Source of the DNA: JAXMHB01 sp046346965
Lineage (GTDB): Bacteria; Pseudomonadota; Gammaproteobacteria; Xanthomonadales; SZUA-5
Assembly (NCBI GenBank): GCA_046346965.1
Contig: JAXMHB010000033.1
Coordinates: 1-14,020 of the forward strand
DNA length: 14,020 bases
Reading direction: 5' to 3'
Numbering within the stretch: position 1 is the stretch's first letter; each line of letters starts with the position of its first letter. Shown one piece after another: positions 1 through 6,651 of this stretch. Below the pieces are notes generated by a model. That model ran no database searches. It saw nothing but the letters and a program-made list of their open reading frames with translations, and was not told where the DNA came from. The position numbers were made by a program, and so were the translations under genes.

Positions 1-40
1 TGGCACCTCTTAGCCCGACTAACCTCGGGTCGCATCTTGG

Positions 41-210
41 GCGCCAGTGTGGTGTTCTGTAGTTACGTTGAATGATTTCCGCGTCTTTTGCGCCGATGCG
101 GAGTTGCTCGTCGTCGCCATAGCCCTGCTATGACTCCACCTCACGCTTTGCCTCAGCGCAAAATCCATCGGAAATCTCTGCAACTGAGCTACGGAACACC
201 ACACTAGCGC
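41..210. repeat. 170-bp imperfect palindromic element
   Basis: Positions 41-62 and 189-210 are inverted repeats matching at 20 of 22 bases (left arm contains AGTGTGGTGTTC, right arm GAACACCACACT). The pairing continues inward with GTTG (67-70) against CAAC (181-184), GATTTCCG and TTTTGCGC blocks against their complements on the right, and ends at a central perfect hairpin CATAGC-CCT-GCTATG (118-132). The whole element could fold as one long stem, as in a MITE or a large REP/BIME-type repeat. No clear target-site duplication flanks it and no transposase is present. The minus strand carries a 61-codon open frame across it, which I regard as a by-product of the palindrome. The family assignment is inference. 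Confidence 0.7.
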
Positions 211-521
211 ACACGGTTCAGTCGGCCGGCACGACCCTCCGAGACTCGGGTGCTGAAATGACGAGTAGTTTCACGAAAGCATGGTCCCAGGTGATTCAGT
301 CTGCGTCGTGCCAAGGCATTTGAAGTTCACGGTGCAGTAGGCAGAGGACGACATCGAAGTGTCGCCTCATTGCCTGATCAGATCGCTTAAGAGTGGCGAG
401 CCTTTTCGTGAGGCGAAACGGATCCATGCGCGTTTTTGATGCCTGTTGCGAACCGGTCGATCCCCGGCTGCCACGTTAGCCGCCCATTGCAATGCGCTCG
501 CGCAAGCAGGCCCACGTGTCT
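211..521. other. Intergenic stretch without recognisable gene
   Basis: This lies between the palindromic element and the 3' end of uvrD. Base composition is visibly less GC-rich than the flanking genes. The short open frames found here are continuations of uvrD shadow frames or lack ribosome binding sites. A small hairpin (GCCT-TTTCGTG-AGGC near 400-414) is too weak to call a terminator. I see no RNA gene or decayed coding sequence I can name. Confidence 0.5.
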
Positions 522-2705
522 TCACCCCAACACCACCAAATTCGCATAGGCCAGCACCAGCCATTTGCTGCCGGCGTCTTCGAAGTGGATTTGCACGCGA
601 GCGTGGTTGCCTTGGCCTTCGGCGGCGGTGACGATGCCTTCGCCGAATTGGGCGTGGGAGACGCGGGAGCCTAGGGCGATGGCGGGGGTGTCGCCCCAGT
701 CGTCGCGGCTGCCGGTGCTGCGGGCGGCGAAGCTGGGGGGGCGGGAGAGTTGGGCGCGGGGGCGGACTTCGGTGAGGCACTTTGCCGGGATTTCCGCCAG
801 GAAGCGGGACGGGCGGTTGTGGTTTTCCATGCCGCGCATGCGGCGGGTTTCGGCGTAGCTCAGTGTCAGGTGGCGGCGGGCGCGGGTGATGCCGACGTAG
901 GCGAGGCGGCGTTCTTCTTCCAGTTGGCCGATGCCGCCGTCGTCGACGGCGCGCTGGCTGGGGAACAGGCCGTCTTCCAGACCGATGATGAAGACGCGCG
1001 GAAACTCCAGGCCCTTGGCGGAATGCAGCGACATCAGCTGCACGCAGTCGTCCCAGCGCTCGCCCTGGCCCTCGCCGGCTTCCAGCGCGGCGTAGCTGAG
1101 GAAGGCGGCGAGTTCGCTCAAGCCGGCTTGTTCGTCTTCGGCGCTGAGCACAAAGCCGCGTGCCACCGAGATTAATTCGTCCAGATTATCGACGCGCGAG
1201 TCGGCCTCGTGCTTGCTCTGCGCCTCGTAGTGGGCGCGCAGGCCGCTCTGGGCCAGCAGTTGCTCCAGGCGCTCGTGCAGGCGCAGGCCCGGATCGCTGC
1301 GCAGCGTGCTCAGTAGGCTGACCATGGCTTGCAGGCCGGTGCGCGCGCGGCCTTTGAGCAGGCCGAGTTCGATGGCGTCGTGGGTGGCTTGCAGCAGCGA
1401 GCTGCCGGCGGCGCGGGCGCTGGCGCGCAGCTCGTCCAGCGTCTTGTCGCCGACGCCGCGCGGCGGTGTGCTGATGGCGCGCTCGAAGGCGGCATCGTCG
1501 GCCGGGTTGGCCAGCAGGCGCAGCCAGGCCAGCGCGTCCTTGATCTCGGCGCGCTCAAAGAAGCGCAGGCCGCCATAGACGCGGTAGGCGATGCCGTGGC
1601 GGATCAGCTCTTCCTCGATCACGCGCGACAGGGCGTTGGCGCGGTAGAGGATGGCGATCTCGCTGGGGCGGGCGTCCTCGTTGACGGCGCGACGGATGCG
1701 CTCGACCACGAAACGCGCCTCGTCCTGCTCGTTGTAGGCGGCGTAGACCTCGATCTTGTCGCCCTTGCCGGCGTCGGTCCACAGCTCCTTGCCGAGGCGT
1801 TCGCGGTTGCGCGCGATCACCGCGTTGGCGGCGGCCAGGATGGTGCCGGTGGAGCGGTAGTTCTGTTCCAGGCGAATGGTGCTGACGCCGGGGAAGTCGC
1901 GCGTGTAGGCCTGCATGTGCTCGACGCGCGCGCCGCGCCAGCTGTAGATCGACTGGTCGTCATCGCCGACCGCGAACACCTGTCCGCTGCTGCCGGCGAG
2001 CATGCGCACCCAGGCGTACTGGATGGCGTTGGTGTCCTGGAATTCGTCGACCAGCAGATGGCTGAAGCGGCGTTGGTAGTGCTCCAGCAAGGCCGGTTGG
2101 TGCAGCCAGAGTTCGTGGCTGCGCAGCAGGATCTCGGCGAAGTCGACCAGGCCCTGGCGCTGGCAGGCCTGTTCGTAGTGTTGGTAGACCTGGATCCAGC
2201 GCTGCAGATCGCCATTGTTGCCGGGGTCTACATCGCGCGGGCGCTTGCCGTCGTCCTTCCAGGCGTTGATCAGCCAGGTGCCTTGCTTGGGCGCAAAGCG
2301 GTTGTCGTCGAGGCCGAGTTCGCTGACCGCGCGCTTGACCAGGCGCAGCTGATCGTCGGCATCGATGATCTGGAAGCTCTCCAGCAGGCCGGCCTCGCGC
2401 CAGTGCAGGCGCAGCAGGCGGTGCGCCAGGCCGTGAAAAGTGCCGATCCACAGGCCTTGCGTCGGCCGATTGAGTAATTTCTCGCAGCGCGCGCGCATCT
2501 CGGCGGCGGCCTTGTTGGTGAAGGTCACCGCCAGAATGGCGTGCGGCCACACCTGTTCCACCTCGACCAGCCAGGCGATGCGCTGCGTCAGCACACGCGT
2601 TTTCCCCGAGCCCGCGCCGGCCAGCACCAGCAGATGACCCGGCGGCGCCGAGACGGCCTCGCGCTGGGCGGGGTTGAGGCCGTCGAGCAGATGAGAAATG
2701 TCCAT
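522..2705 (-). CDS. uvrD: DNA helicase II (UvrD)
   Basis: Superfamily 1A 3'-5' DNA helicase acting in nucleotide excision repair and methyl-directed mismatch repair. The 727-residue product begins MDISHLLDGLN, closely matching the E. coli UvrD N-terminus (720 residues); this start is preferred over an in-frame ATG 23 codons upstream for that reason. Visible motifs in order: Walker A GAGSGKT (30-36), VTFTNKAAAEM (60-70), Walker B-type DEFQDTN (220-226), GDDDQSIYSWRGA (247-259), RLEQNYRST (278-286), a LHSAKGLEFPRV block and EEERRLAYVGITRAR. The C-terminus holds the Tudor-like domain of UvrD (VSHAQFGEGIV to KWLVLAYANL), which separates it from Rep. It is transcribed alone, divergently from the SDR gene, with a hairpin-rich upstream region. 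No motif is missing. Confidence 0.97.
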   Translation of the reverse strand: MDISHLLDGLNPAQREAVSAPPGHLLVLAGAGSGKTRVLTQRIAWLVEVEQVWPHAILAVTFTNKAAAEMRARCEKLLNRPTQGLWIGTFHGLAHRLLRLHWREAGLLESFQIIDADDQLRLVKRAVSELGLDDNRFAPKQGTWLINAWKDDGKRPRDVDPGNNGDLQRWIQVYQHYEQACQRQGLVDFAEILLRSHELWLHQPALLEHYQRRFSHLLVDEFQDTNAIQYAWVRMLAGSSGQVFAVGDDDQSIYSWRGARVEHMQAYTRDFPGVSTIRLEQNYRSTGTILAAANAVIARNRERLGKELWTDAGKGDKIEVYAAYNEQDEARFVVERIRRAVNEDARPSEIAILYRANALSRVIEEELIRHGIAYRVYGGLRFFERAEIKDALAWLRLLANPADDAAFERAISTPPRGVGDKTLDELRASARAAGSSLLQATHDAIELGLLKGRARTGLQAMVSLLSTLRSDPGLRLHERLEQLLAQSGLRAHYEAQSKHEADSRVDNLDELISVARGFVLSAEDEQAGLSELAAFLSYAALEAGEGQGERWDDCVQLMSLHSAKGLEFPRVFIIGLEDGLFPSQRAVDDGGIGQLEEERRLAYVGITRARRHLTLSYAETRRMRGMENHNRPSRFLAEIPAKCLTEVRPRAQLSRPPSFAARSTGSRDDWGDTPAIALGSRVSHAQFGEGIVTAAEGQGNHARVQIHFEDAGSKWLVLAYANLVVLG

Positions 2706-2771
2706 GATCGGAGCGCCGAGCGAAACGGGTCGGACCGCACACGGCGTACCGGCCGCCCGCGGGCGCGCAAG

Positions 2772-2801
2772 CATGCCTCAGGGCATGGCGTGCCGCCATG
2801 C
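2772..2801 (-). promoter_or_regulatory. Overlapping alternative hairpins upstream of uvrD
   Basis: Two perfect stem-loops share bases 2783-2787, so they cannot both form: CATGCC-TCAG-GGCATG (2772-2787) and GCATGGCG-TGC-CGCCATGC (2783-2801). They lie 67-96 bp upstream of the uvrD start, so if transcription begins further out they would be in its leader. Mutually exclusive stems are the layout of attenuators, but no T-run follows either, and they could equally be a palindromic DNA repeat. The structure is seen in the sequence; a regulatory role is inference. Confidence 0.35.
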
Positions 2802-2920
2802 GGCGGGTGCGTTCGTTGCGCATGGGACGTAGGCCGGGTCCTTCGCGTCCGTGGTGTTTGGCGGAGCCACGGCGCCACATACGCGAGGCGCCCGGCGCTT
2901 GTAGGTGTGCGGAGGCCAAA

Positions 2921-3178
2921 GCCGCGGCCGCCGGCGCGATGGATTTCATCGCGTGAACCGATCCGCACGCGCGCACGGAGCCGCGCTACGGGCGCATGTG
3001 GGCCGCGGCCGCCGGCGCGATGGACTTCATCGCGTGAACCGATCCGCCCGCGCGCACGGAGCCGCGCTACGGTTGCATGTGCGCCGCGGCCGCCGGCGCG
3101 ATGGATTTCATCGCGTGAACCGATCCGCTCGCGCGCACGGAGCCGAGCTACGGTTGCATGTGGGCCGCGGCTGCCGGC
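2921..3178. repeat. 81-bp tandem repeat, 3 full units plus partial fourth
   Basis: Units start at 2921, 3002, 3083 and 3164 (the last only about 15 bp), each beginning GCCGCGGC. The period is exactly 81 bp. Neighbouring full units differ at only 4-5 positions. Each unit contains a perfect 7-bp stem CGCGATG-(5 nt)-CATCGCG and the string CACGGAGCCG[C/A]GCTACGG. The array fills the gap between divergent uvrD and the SDR gene and ends in GCCGGC-GTA-GCCGGC (3173-3187). Because 81 is divisible by three, several frames stay open through it; these look artefactual. Confidence 0.92.
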
Positions 3179-3221
3179 GTAGCCGGCTAGACTGGCGCAT
3201 TGACCCGTTTGGAGCTTTGCC

Positions 3222-4007
3222 ATGTTGCTGGATATCAGCGGTCGCCACGCCCTCGTTGGCGGTGGCAGTCAGGGCATCGGCCACGCGGCCGCGCTGGAAC
3301 TGGCGCGGCTGGGTGCGGCGGTGACGGTGATCGGGCGTGATGCCGAGCGGCTGGCAGCGACGCTGGCCGCGCTGCATGCGATCAGCCCGGCTGCGCACGG
3401 CGTGCTGCAGGCCGATTACGCGGACCGGGTAGCGCTCGAGCACATCGTCAGCGACTGCATGGCCGCGCGGCCGGTCCACATCTTGATCAACAACACCGGC
3501 GGGCCACCACCAGGGCCTATCGCGCTGGCCAGCGAGGCGCAGTTTCTGGACACTTTCGGCCAGCATCTGCTGTGCAATCAGCTGCTGACCCGGCTGTGTC
3601 TGCCGGGCATGCGCGCCGCTGGTTACGGCCGCATCATCAATGTGATCTCGACCTCGGTGAAGGAGCCGATCAAGGGCCTGGGGGTGTCGAACACCATCCG
3701 CGGCGCGGTGGCGTCCTGGGCGAAGACGCTGGCGACCGAGCTGGCGCCCGAGGGCATCACGGTGAACAACGTGCTGCCCGGATACACCCGCACCGCGCGT
3801 CTGGATGGTCTGATCGCCGGCAAGGTGCAGCAGAGCGGGGCCAGTGCGGAGGAGGTGGCGCGCGGCATGGCCGCCGGGGTGCCGATGGGGCGCTTCGCCG
3901 ATCCGGTCGAAGTGGCGGCGGCTATCGCCTTCCTGGCAGCGCCGGCGGCCAGCTACATCACCGGCATCAGCGTGCCGGTGGATGGCGGGCGCACGCTGGC
4001 GCTGTGA
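3222..4007 (+). CDS. SDR-family protein with degenerate active site
   Basis: A 261-residue short-chain dehydrogenase/reductase fold. The N-terminal nucleotide-binding loop is GGGSQGIG (13-20), followed by NNTGG (90-94) in place of the usual NNAG, and a C-terminal ITGISVPVDGG segment typical of 3-oxoacyl-ACP reductase-like members. The catalytic Ser is at S143, but the spacing-conserved Tyr and Lys of YxxxK are S156 and R160 (VSNTIRG). A subgroup of FabG-like SDRs with imperfect cofactor and catalytic motifs is known; this protein appears to belong there, so the substrate and even catalysis are unknown. The start is supported by GGAG at 3211-3214, seven bases before the ATG. It is followed by rlmM after one base (TGA-G-ATG), so the two are probably translationally coupled. 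Confidence 0.88.
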   Translation: MLLDISGRHALVGGGSQGIGHAAALELARLGAAVTVIGRDAERLAATLAALHAISPAAHGVLQADYADRVALEHIVSDCMAARPVHILINNTGGPPPGPIALASEAQFLDTFGQHLLCNQLLTRLCLPGMRAAGYGRIINVISTSVKEPIKGLGVSNTIRGAVASWAKTLATELAPEGITVNNVLPGYTRTARLDGLIAGKVQQSGASAEEVARGMAAGVPMGRFADPVEVAAAIAFLAAPAASYITGISVPVDGGRTLAL

Positions 4008-4008
4008 G

Positions 4009-5232
4009 ATGAACGCACTCGCCCTGATGTGCCGGGTCGGCTTCGAGGCCGATCTGATCGACGAGTTGGCGCACTGGTATGCGCAGGCCCAGGCCGCTGC
4101 GACGCTGCGCAGCGATCAGCCGGGCGTGGTGCGCGTCAGCGCGGCGACGCTGCTGCCGCGCTGCAGCGAGCTGGTTTATGCGCGTGACTGCATCGTGGTG
4201 CACCAGGAGCTGCCGGCGCTGGATCCGCGCGACCGCCTGACGCCGATCACGGCGGCGCTGGCGCAGGCCGGACTGGCGCCCCCGGCGCTGGTGTTGGCCC
4301 CCGATAGCGAGGCCACCAAGCCGCTGGCGCCCTTGCTCGGGGCGCTGGCGGCGCGGCTGCAGCCGGGCGGGGCGGAAGCTGGGTCGGCGCGCGTGTGGAT
4401 GCTCTCGGGCACGCATGCGCTGATCGGCAGCACGCCGCCCGCCGGCGGCGCGGTGTACCCGGGCGGCGTGCCGCGTCTCAAGTTTCCGCGCGAGGCGCCC
4501 TCGCGCTCGACGCTGAAGCTGGAGGAGGCTTTTCATGTGCTGATGACCGCCAGCGAGCGGCACACTCTGCTGCGCGCTGGCGGCAGCGCGGTGGATCTGG
4601 GCGCCGCGCCGGGCGGCTGGACCTGGCAGCTGGTGGCGCGCCGCATCCGCGTCACTGCCATCGACAATGGCCGCATCGATCAGCGCTTGCTCGACAGCGG
4701 CCTGGTGCAGCATCTGGCCGAGGACGGCTTCCGCTATCGCCCGCCCAAGCCGGTGGACTGGCTGGTGTGCGATATGGTCGAGAAGCCGGCGCGCGTGGTC
4801 GAGCTGATGCTGCGCTGGTTTGCCTCGGGCTGGTGCCGGGCCGCGATCTTCAACCTGAAGCTGCCGATGAAGCGACGCTTCGAGGCCTGGCTGCAGGCGC
4901 GCCAGACGCTGCAGCCGCTGCAGGCCGCGGGTTACTCGCTGCGCGCGCGGCAGCTGTATCACGATCGCGAGGAGATCACCGTCGCCGTGCTGCCGCCGCA
5001 CGGACGGGCGTCGCAACCGATCGTGTTGCCGACGCAGCGCGCGGCGCCGTCGGCACGTTCGTCGCCACCGGCGCCGTCGGGCAAGCGGGCGCCGCCGGTC
5101 GCGCCGGGACGCGCTGGTCGCCCCGCATCCAAGCCGCCCGCGCGCAACGTAACGGCAGTGCGGGATCGGCGGGCGAAGCCGGGCGCGCCGGGTCCGCGGA
5201 AGCCGTCCCCTGGCAAACGCGGGCGCCGTTGA
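4009..5232 (+). CDS. rlmM: 23S rRNA (cytidine-2498 2'-O)-methyltransferase RlmM
   Basis: S-adenosylmethionine-dependent methyltransferase that modifies C2498 in the peptidyl-transferase centre region of 23S rRNA. It has 407 residues, starting MNALALMCRVGFEADL; an upstream ATG at 3844 would lie inside the SDR gene and is rejected. The N-terminal half corresponds to the THUMP-like RNA-binding part. The Rossmann-like catalytic domain shows VDLGAAPGGWTWQL (195-208, SAM loop), K170 in LKLEEAF, D255 in VCDMVEKP and K284 in FNLKLPMKRR, consistent with a K-D-K type 2'-O-methyltransferase site. The family is usually about 360 residues. Here residues 331-407 form a Pro/Ala/Arg/Lys-rich low-complexity tail ending KRGRR, probably disordered and RNA-binding (inference). 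It is the second gene of the operon with the SDR. Confidence 0.94.
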   Translation: MNALALMCRVGFEADLIDELAHWYAQAQAAATLRSDQPGVVRVSAATLLPRCSELVYARDCIVVHQELPALDPRDRLTPITAALAQAGLAPPALVLAPDSEATKPLAPLLGALAARLQPGGAEAGSARVWMLSGTHALIGSTPPAGGAVYPGGVPRLKFPREAPSRSTLKLEEAFHVLMTASERHTLLRAGGSAVDLGAAPGGWTWQLVARRIRVTAIDNGRIDQRLLDSGLVQHLAEDGFRYRPPKPVDWLVCDMVEKPARVVELMLRWFASGWCRAAIFNLKLPMKRRFEAWLQARQTLQPLQAAGYSLRARQLYHDREEITVAVLPPHGRASQPIVLPTQRAAPSARSSPPAPSGKRAPPVAPGRAGRPASKPPARNVTAVRDRRAKPGAPGPRKPSPGKRGRR

Positions 5233-5284
5233 AAGCAGTTGCCACCCTGGCCGGTCTGGTGCCGGGACAGCAGCTGATTCGCAG

Positions 5285-5313
5285 TTGTCATGCAGCGGAT
5301 GCAGTCTTAAGGT
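5285..5313 (+). promoter_or_regulatory. Candidate promoter for hvfABC
   Basis: TTGTCA (5285-5290), a 17-bp spacer and TAAGGT (5308-5313) resemble sigma-70 -35/-10 boxes (5/6 and 3/6 matches). The spacer holds TGCAGCGGATGCAG, a near-direct repeat of TGCAG that could be an operator half-site pair. If used, the leader before hvfA would be about 95-100 nt and would contain the hairpin at 5318-5337. Hvf/bufferin operons in other bacteria may use an alternative sigma factor, so this call is weak. Confidence 0.3.
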
Positions 5314-5317
5314 AAGC

Positions 5318-5337
5318 GCCGACCGGCCACGGTCGGC
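5318..5337 (+). other. GC-rich hairpin between rlmM and hvfA
   Basis: GCCGACC-GGCCAC-GGTCGGC forms a perfect 7-bp stem with a 6-nt loop, 86 bp after the rlmM stop and 79 bp before the hvfA start. No T-run follows, so it is not a classical intrinsic terminator. It may end rlmM transcription with Rho, structure the hvfA leader, or be a palindromic protein-binding site. Confidence 0.5.
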
Positions 5338-5416
5338 ACAGTGGAGGGGCTGGTCCAGCCCGAGTTCGGCCCGGATCGAAACCGGGATTGACTATCACGT
5401 GATCGGAGAGAAGACC

Positions 5417-5770
5417 ATGAGCAGCAAGATGATCAAGTCGGTTTCCCTGGCCGTTGGCGCCGCCTTCCTCGGCAGCGTCGCGATGGGCGCCTATGCCTCC
5501 ACCAGCCTGTCGGCGACCGATCTGGCCAGCGGCTACATGCTGGTTGGCGATGACAAGGCCAAGGAAGAAGGCAAGTGCGGCGAAGGCAAGTGCGGTGGCG
5601 ACAAGGCCAAGGAAGAGGCCAAGTGCGGCGCCGACAAGGCCAAGGAAGAAGGCAAGTGCGGTGAAGGCAAGTGCGGCGGCGACAAGGCCAAGGAAGAGGG
5701 CAAGTGCGGCGAAGGCAAGTGCGGCGGCGACAAGGCCAAAGAAGAAGGCAAGTGCGGCGGCGCGGCCTGA
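5417..5770 (+). CDS. hvfA: HvfA-like RiPP metallophore precursor
   Basis: Predicted precursor of an oxazolone/thioamide-modified, copper-binding ribosomal peptide. It has 117 residues. The signal peptide is MSSKMIKSVSLAVGAAFLGS onward, with probable cleavage after GAYA (residue 27), a short linker to about residue 45, then a low-complexity core built from the module DKAKEEGKCGEGKCGG. Cysteines fall at 54, 59, 70, 81, 86, 97, 102 and 113: seven in EGKCG and one (C70) in EAKCG. In the characterised Haemophilus HvfA, the cysteine of such motifs is converted to an oxazolone/thioamide pair that binds copper; function here is inferred from motif and neighbours. The start is supported by GGAGAG at 5405-5410, six bases upstream; the longer in-frame start at 5285 would bury the signal peptide. 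hvfB follows after 26 bp. Confidence 0.9.
   Translation: MSSKMIKSVSLAVGAAFLGSVAMGAYASTSLSATDLASGYMLVGDDKAKEEGKCGEGKCGGDKAKEEAKCGADKAKEEGKCGEGKCGGDKAKEEGKCGEGKCGGDKAKEEGKCGGAA
5552..5767 (+). repeat. 48-bp coding repeats of the hvfA core
   Basis: The core is made of near-identical DNA units: full 48-bp (16-residue) units at 5552-5599, 5633-5680 and 5681-5728, a shortened 33-bp unit at 5600-5632 encoding DKAKEEAKCGA, and a terminal 39-bp unit at 5729-5767. The near identity at nucleotide level suggests recent duplication or slippage, so cysteine number probably varies between strains (inference). Confidence 0.9.
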
Positions 5771-5796
5771 TCCTGCACTGACCGGAGCCCGAATCG

Positions 5797-6651
5797 ATGC
5801 GCGCGCTGGCGGATTTGACCGCGGGCCTGGGTTTGCGGCGCAGCATGCTGGCGGAGCTGGATGCCGCCAGCGATCTCGCGCGCAGCGTCGATTTCTTTGA
5901 AGTGGCGCCGGAAAACTGGATCGGTATCGGCGGAAGGTTGGGCAAGGCCTTCCGCCGCTATACCGAGCGTTTCCCCTTGATTTGCCACGGTCTGTCGCTT
6001 TCGCTCGGCGGACCCGATCCGATCGATGAGCTGTTTCTGCAGCGTCTGCGCGGTTTTCTCGATGCCCATGGCGCCTTGCTCTACAGCGAGCACCTGAGCT
6101 GGTGCACCGACGGCGCGCATTTGTATGACCTGCTGCCGATTCCGTTCACCGCCGAGGCCGTCCAGCACGTGGCGGCGCGCATCCGGCGCACCCAGGATCT
6201 GCTGGGGCGGCGCATTGCGGTGGAGAACGCCTCCTTTTACACCCCGCTGGCCAGCGAGCTCAGCGAGATCGAATTCCTGCAGGCGGTGCTGCGCGAGGCC
6301 GACTGCGATCTGCTGCTCGACGTCAACAACGTCTACGTCAACAGCGTCAATCACCGCTACGATCCGCGCGCCTTCATCGACCAGATGCCGGCCGAGCGCG
6401 TGCGCTATCTGCATGTGGCCGGTCACTATCGCGAGGCGCCCGATCTGATCGTCGACACCCACGGCGCCGATATCGTGGATCCGGTGTGGTCGCTGCTCGA
6501 CTACACCTACGCGCGCCTCGGTCGCCGGCCGACGCTGCTGGAACGCGATTTCAATATTCCGCCGCTGGCCGAACTGCTGGTCGAGCTCCAGCAGGTGCGG
6601 GACATCGCCGAGCGCTACCCGAGCGCTGAGCGGCACCATGTCGCTGCGTGA
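5797..6651 (+). CDS. hvfB: HvfB-like MNIO (DUF692) RiPP maturase
   Basis: Multinuclear non-heme iron-dependent oxidative enzyme, expected to oxidise HvfA cysteines to oxazolone/thioamide in the cytoplasm with HvfC. The 284-residue TIM-barrel protein shows the DUF692 signature throughout: FFEVAPENW (33-41), CHGLSLSLGG (63-72), YSEHLSW (96-102), VENASFY (142-148), LLLDVNNVYVNSVNH (172-186), YLHVAGHY (204-211), VDTHGADIVDPVW (219-231) and LERDFNIP (248-255). Candidate metal ligands are H64, H99, E143, D175, N178, H206, D220, H222 and E249. The length is typical of the family. GGAG at 5784-5787 precedes the chosen ATG by nine bases. Its last 14 bases overlap hvfC, indicating tight co-expression. 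Confidence 0.93.
   Translation: MRALADLTAGLGLRRSMLAELDAASDLARSVDFFEVAPENWIGIGGRLGKAFRRYTERFPLICHGLSLSLGGPDPIDELFLQRLRGFLDAHGALLYSEHLSWCTDGAHLYDLLPIPFTAEAVQHVAARIRRTQDLLGRRIAVENASFYTPLASELSEIEFLQAVLREADCDLLLDVNNVYVNSVNHRYDPRAFIDQMPAERVRYLHVAGHYREAPDLIVDTHGADIVDPVWSLLDYTYARLGRRPTLLERDFNIPPLAELLVELQQVRDIAERYPSAERHHVAA

Noticed and set aside
19..204. 61-residue open frame on the minus strand
   Set aside because: It coincides almost exactly with the long palindrome, has no ribosome binding site, and its sequence is explained by the repeat.
41..210. Integron attC site or tRNA (GTAGCTCAGTTG resembles a D-arm on the minus strand)
   Set aside because: The ends lack the RYYYAAC/GTTRRRY core sites of attC, and there is no anticodon arm, T-arm or acceptor pairing for a tRNA.
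1329..2477. 382-residue plus-strand open frame
   Set aside because: Antisense shadow of uvrD; Ala/Gly/Val-rich with no domain signature.
2921..3178. CRISPR array
   Set aside because: Units are near-identical along their whole 81 bp; there are no unique spacers and no cas genes. The same holds for the 48-bp array.
2588..3223. Open frames through the 81-bp repeats
   Set aside because: Several frames on both strands stay open for the same arithmetic reason, with Arg/Ala/Gly-rich low-complexity products.
5533..6639. 368-residue minus-strand open frame
   Set aside because: Antisense shadow of hvfA-hvfB, including a repetitive mirror of the hvfA core.
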